Part shown: piece by piece, positions 3,681 through 5,600 of the stretch | Layout of the letters: the number at the start of each line of letters is the position of its first letter | How positions within the stretch are numbered: the stretch's first letter is position 1 | Assembly (NCBI GenBank): GCA_045633505.1 | Contig: JAZQYK010000040.1 | Span: 1-5,600, forward strand | Direction of reading: 5' to 3' | DNA: 5,600 nucleotides | Origin: Fimenecus sp045633505 | Lineage (GTDB): Bacteria > Bacillota > Clostridia > Oscillospirales > Acutalibacteraceae | Made by a program: the position numbers and the translations under genes | Notes under the pieces: generated by a model | Databases searched by the model: none | The model's input: only the letters and a program-made list of their open reading frames with translations | Told to the model about the DNA's origin: nothing

Positions 3681-5600
3681 TTATGAAATATCTGCAAGGT
3701 CAATATACATGTGACCGTTTTCTGCGATAAAGTCTTTTCTACCCTGCAAGTCGTCACCCATAAAGAGTTCAAATTTTTCCTCCATAAGTGATTCAATATT
3801 ATCAGGCTCAACCTTAATAAGACGTCGTGTTTTAGGGTTCATTGTTGTGAGCCACATCATATCGGCATCGTTTTCACCAAGACCCTTTGAGCGTTGGATT
3901 GTATATTTTGCATCGCCGATTTGTTCAAGCACGTCAGCCTTTTCCTTTTCTGTATAGCAGAAATATGTTTCGTCTTTTGTGCGGATTTCATAAAGCGGTG
4001 ATTCGGCAATAAACACCTTACCTTCACGGATAATCGTTGGCATAAGACGATGAATCATTGTGAGAATAAGCGTTCTAATATGGAAACCGTCAACGTCCGC
4101 GTCGGTACAGATAATAACCTTGCTCCAACGAAGGTTTTCGAGACTGAAAAGTGATAATTCCTTGTTTGATTTTGAATTAACCTCAACACCGCAACCAATT
4201 ACTTTAATAAGGTCTGTGATGATATCGCTCTTGAAAATCTTGTCATATTCACTCTTTAAACAGTTAAGAATTTTACCGCGTACAGGAATAATTGCCTGAA
4301 AAGCAGAGTCACGTGCCTGCTTACAAGCGCCAAGAGCAGAGTCACCTTCCACGATGAAGATTTCACGTTCATTAACGTCCTTACTTCTACAGTCAACGAA
4401 TTTTTCAACACGGGAAGTCATATCGTTACTTGTCTGTAACGTCTTTTTAATGTTGATGCGAGTGCTTTCTGCTTTAATACGGGAGCGCATATTGATAAGG
4501 ACTTGTCCCGTAATTTTATCAGCATCCAGTTTATTTTCGAGGAAATAGATTTCAAGCTGTTGACGGAAAAATTCTGTCATAGCCTCTTGAATAAACTTAT
4601 TTGTAATTGCCTTTTTAGTCTGGTTCTCGTATGAAGTTTGTGTTGAGAATGATGAAACTACCAAAATGAGACAATCTTCAACGTCCTGATAAGTAATTTT
4701 TGCATCGCTCTTAACGTATTTGCCGTTTGTTTTGAGATAATTATCAATCTGATACACAAAAGCGTTTCTGAATGCTTTTTCAGGTGCGCCGCCGTGTTCA
4801 AGAAAACTGGAGTTATGATAATATTCTTTTGCTTGAACCTTATTTGAGAAGCAGACTGCTGCTGTGAGTTTAACCTTATAGTCCTTCATATCTGCACGGT
4901 CACGGCCAACACGTTCACTTGACCAGAACTGAACAGTTGACATTTCGGTGCCGTTTGCAATCTCTTTTACATAATCGGTAATACCGTTTTCGTAGCAATA
5001 TTCAAAGGTTTCAAAGCTACTTCCTGAAATCTGATTTTTAAGTATAAACTTAATACCCTGATTAACAACTGACTGACGTTTGATAGTTTCCTGATAATAT
5101 TCAAGAGGAATATTGATGTCAGTGAACACCTTTAAGTCAGGCTTCCAACGGATACGAGTACCTGTGTCGCGCTTATTGTAAGGCTCTTTTTGCATTTCGC
5201 CTGCAATTTCGCCTTTTTCAAAGTGAAGATTATATTTAAAGCCGTCCTTATGGACTTCGGCATCCATATATTCTGATGAATACTGTGTTGCGCAAAGTCC
5301 AAGTCCGTTAAGACCTAACGAATACTCATAGCTTCCGTTTGCATCGTTAGTATTATATTTACTACCTGCATAAAGTTCACAGAATACAAGTTCCCAGTTG
5401 TATCTGTCCTCTTTCTTATTATAATCAACGGGAAGTCCGCGACCAAAGTCCTGCACTTCGATTGAACCGTCAAGATAACGGGTTACGACGATTTTATCAC
5501 CGTAGCCTTCTCTTGCTTCGTCAATAGAGTTTGAAAGAATCTCAAAAACCGCGTGTTCACAGCCCTCAATACCGTCCGAGCCGAAAATAACGGCAGGACG
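3681..5600 (-). CDS. parE: Type IIA DNA topoisomerase subunit B, ParE-like, N-terminus outside the window
   Basis: This is the ATPase and toprim subunit that pairs with the downstream A subunit. The frame is open to the last base of the window, so 639 residues are visible, starting RPAVIFGSDG; roughly 20-30 residues should be missing. The internal GTG at 5454-5456 is not the start, because the GHKL ATPase motifs lie before and across it. EILSNSIDEA (visible 20-29) has the general-base Glu and Mg-binding Asn, and DFGRGLP (51-57) is next. The ATP lid contains SLGLNGLGLCAT where the usual form is GGLHGVG. The transducer lysine is in ENQTKKAITN (325-334). The toprim domain has EGDSALG (418-424) with a Leu where Gly is usual, PVRGKILN, and a normal metal site DADVDG (500-505). 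QRSKGLGE and FELFMGDD follow near the end. Length fits Gram-positive B subunits without the enterobacterial insert. The gene precedes parC by 136 nt with no promoter or terminator visible between, so an operon is likely. Confidence 0.92.
   Translation of the reverse strand, partial: RPAVIFGSDGIEGCEHAVFEILSNSIDEAREGYGDKIVVTRYLDGSIEVQDFGRGLPVDYNKKEDRYNWELVFCELYAGSKYNTNDANGSYEYSLGLNGLGLCATQYSSEYMDAEVHKDGFKYNLHFEKGEIAGEMQKEPYNKRDTGTRIRWKPDLKVFTDINIPLEYYQETIKRQSVVNQGIKFILKNQISGSSFETFEYCYENGITDYVKEIANGTEMSTVQFWSSERVGRDRADMKDYKVKLTAAVCFSNKVQAKEYYHNSSFLEHGGAPEKAFRNAFVYQIDNYLKTNGKYVKSDAKITYQDVEDCLILVVSSFSTQTSYENQTKKAITNKFIQEAMTEFFRQQLEIYFLENKLDADKITGQVLINMRSRIKAESTRINIKKTLQTSNDMTSRVEKFVDCRSKDVNEREIFIVEGDSALGACKQARDSAFQAIIPVRGKILNCLKSEYDKIFKSDIITDLIKVIGCGVEVNSKSNKELSLFSLENLRWSKVIICTDADVDGFHIRTLILTMIHRLMPTIIREGKVFIAESPLYEIRTKDETYFCYTEKEKADVLEQIGDAKYTIQRSKGLGENDADMMWLTTMNPKTRRLIKVEPDNIESLMEEKFELFMGDDLQGRKDFIAENGHMYIDLADIS

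Noticed and set aside
5454..5456. GTG as the start of the B subunit
   Set aside because: The conserved ATPase N-box and the residues before DFGRG are encoded upstream in the same frame, up to the window end.
1304..5600. Calling the pair gyrA/gyrB
   Set aside because: No GyrA box, a shortened C-terminal domain and divergent motifs argue against gyrase, though automated similarity may suggest it.

Overview
The window looks like chromosomal DNA of a low-to-mid GC gut-type Clostridia member (order Eubacteriales, probably near Oscillospiraceae/Ruminococcaceae). The basis is the type of type IIA topoisomerase pair, the Firmicutes-style SecG, strong AGGAGG-like ribosome binding sites, and intergenic hairpin repeats of a kind I associate with such genomes (a recollection, not a search).

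Layout, left to right. Positions 1-228 (+) hold the C-terminal end of what is most likely a sodium:solute symporter, closed by a strong, symmetrical terminator at 240-275. Positions 276-440 hold no established gene, but the minus strand carries a 45-codon protein-like open frame (254-391) whose stop lies in the loop of that terminator. A minus-strand terminator (443-481) ends tRNA-Lys(UUU) (484-559). This tRNA sits 35 nt downstream of secG (595-849, minus), with a compact hairpin between them and no convincing promoter of its own. secG has a good extended -10 promoter with A/T tracts upstream. Positions 921-1057 are AT-rich and end in a plus-strand terminator that has no plus-strand gene before it, so a short RNA of about 75 nt is possible.

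The right two thirds is a convergently derived pair on the minus strand: a type IIA topoisomerase B subunit (3681 to beyond 5600, N-terminus outside the window) followed by the A subunit (1304-3544). They should form one A2B2 enzyme. The A subunit has the catalytic Arg-Tyr but no GyrA box, so I call the pair ParE/ParC-like (topoisomerase IV-like). Both are clearly divergent from the standard gyrase and topo IV sequences: the quinolone pocket has Ala at the usual Ser, and the B-subunit toprim motif reads EGDSALG.

The most unusual structure is non-coding. On both sides of parC there are clusters of short hairpins carrying a same-orientation CCCCTAC tag (GTAGGGG on the mRNA strand). Downstream of parC, two such hairpins bracket an array of five hairpins with unrelated stem sequences, separated by four perfect copies of the 7-bp linker ATATCGA. 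Between parE and parC the hairpins begin one base after the parE stop and fill most of the 136-nt gap. I see no protein-level novel system here; the hairpin array and the possible small RNA are the parts that deserve a second look.
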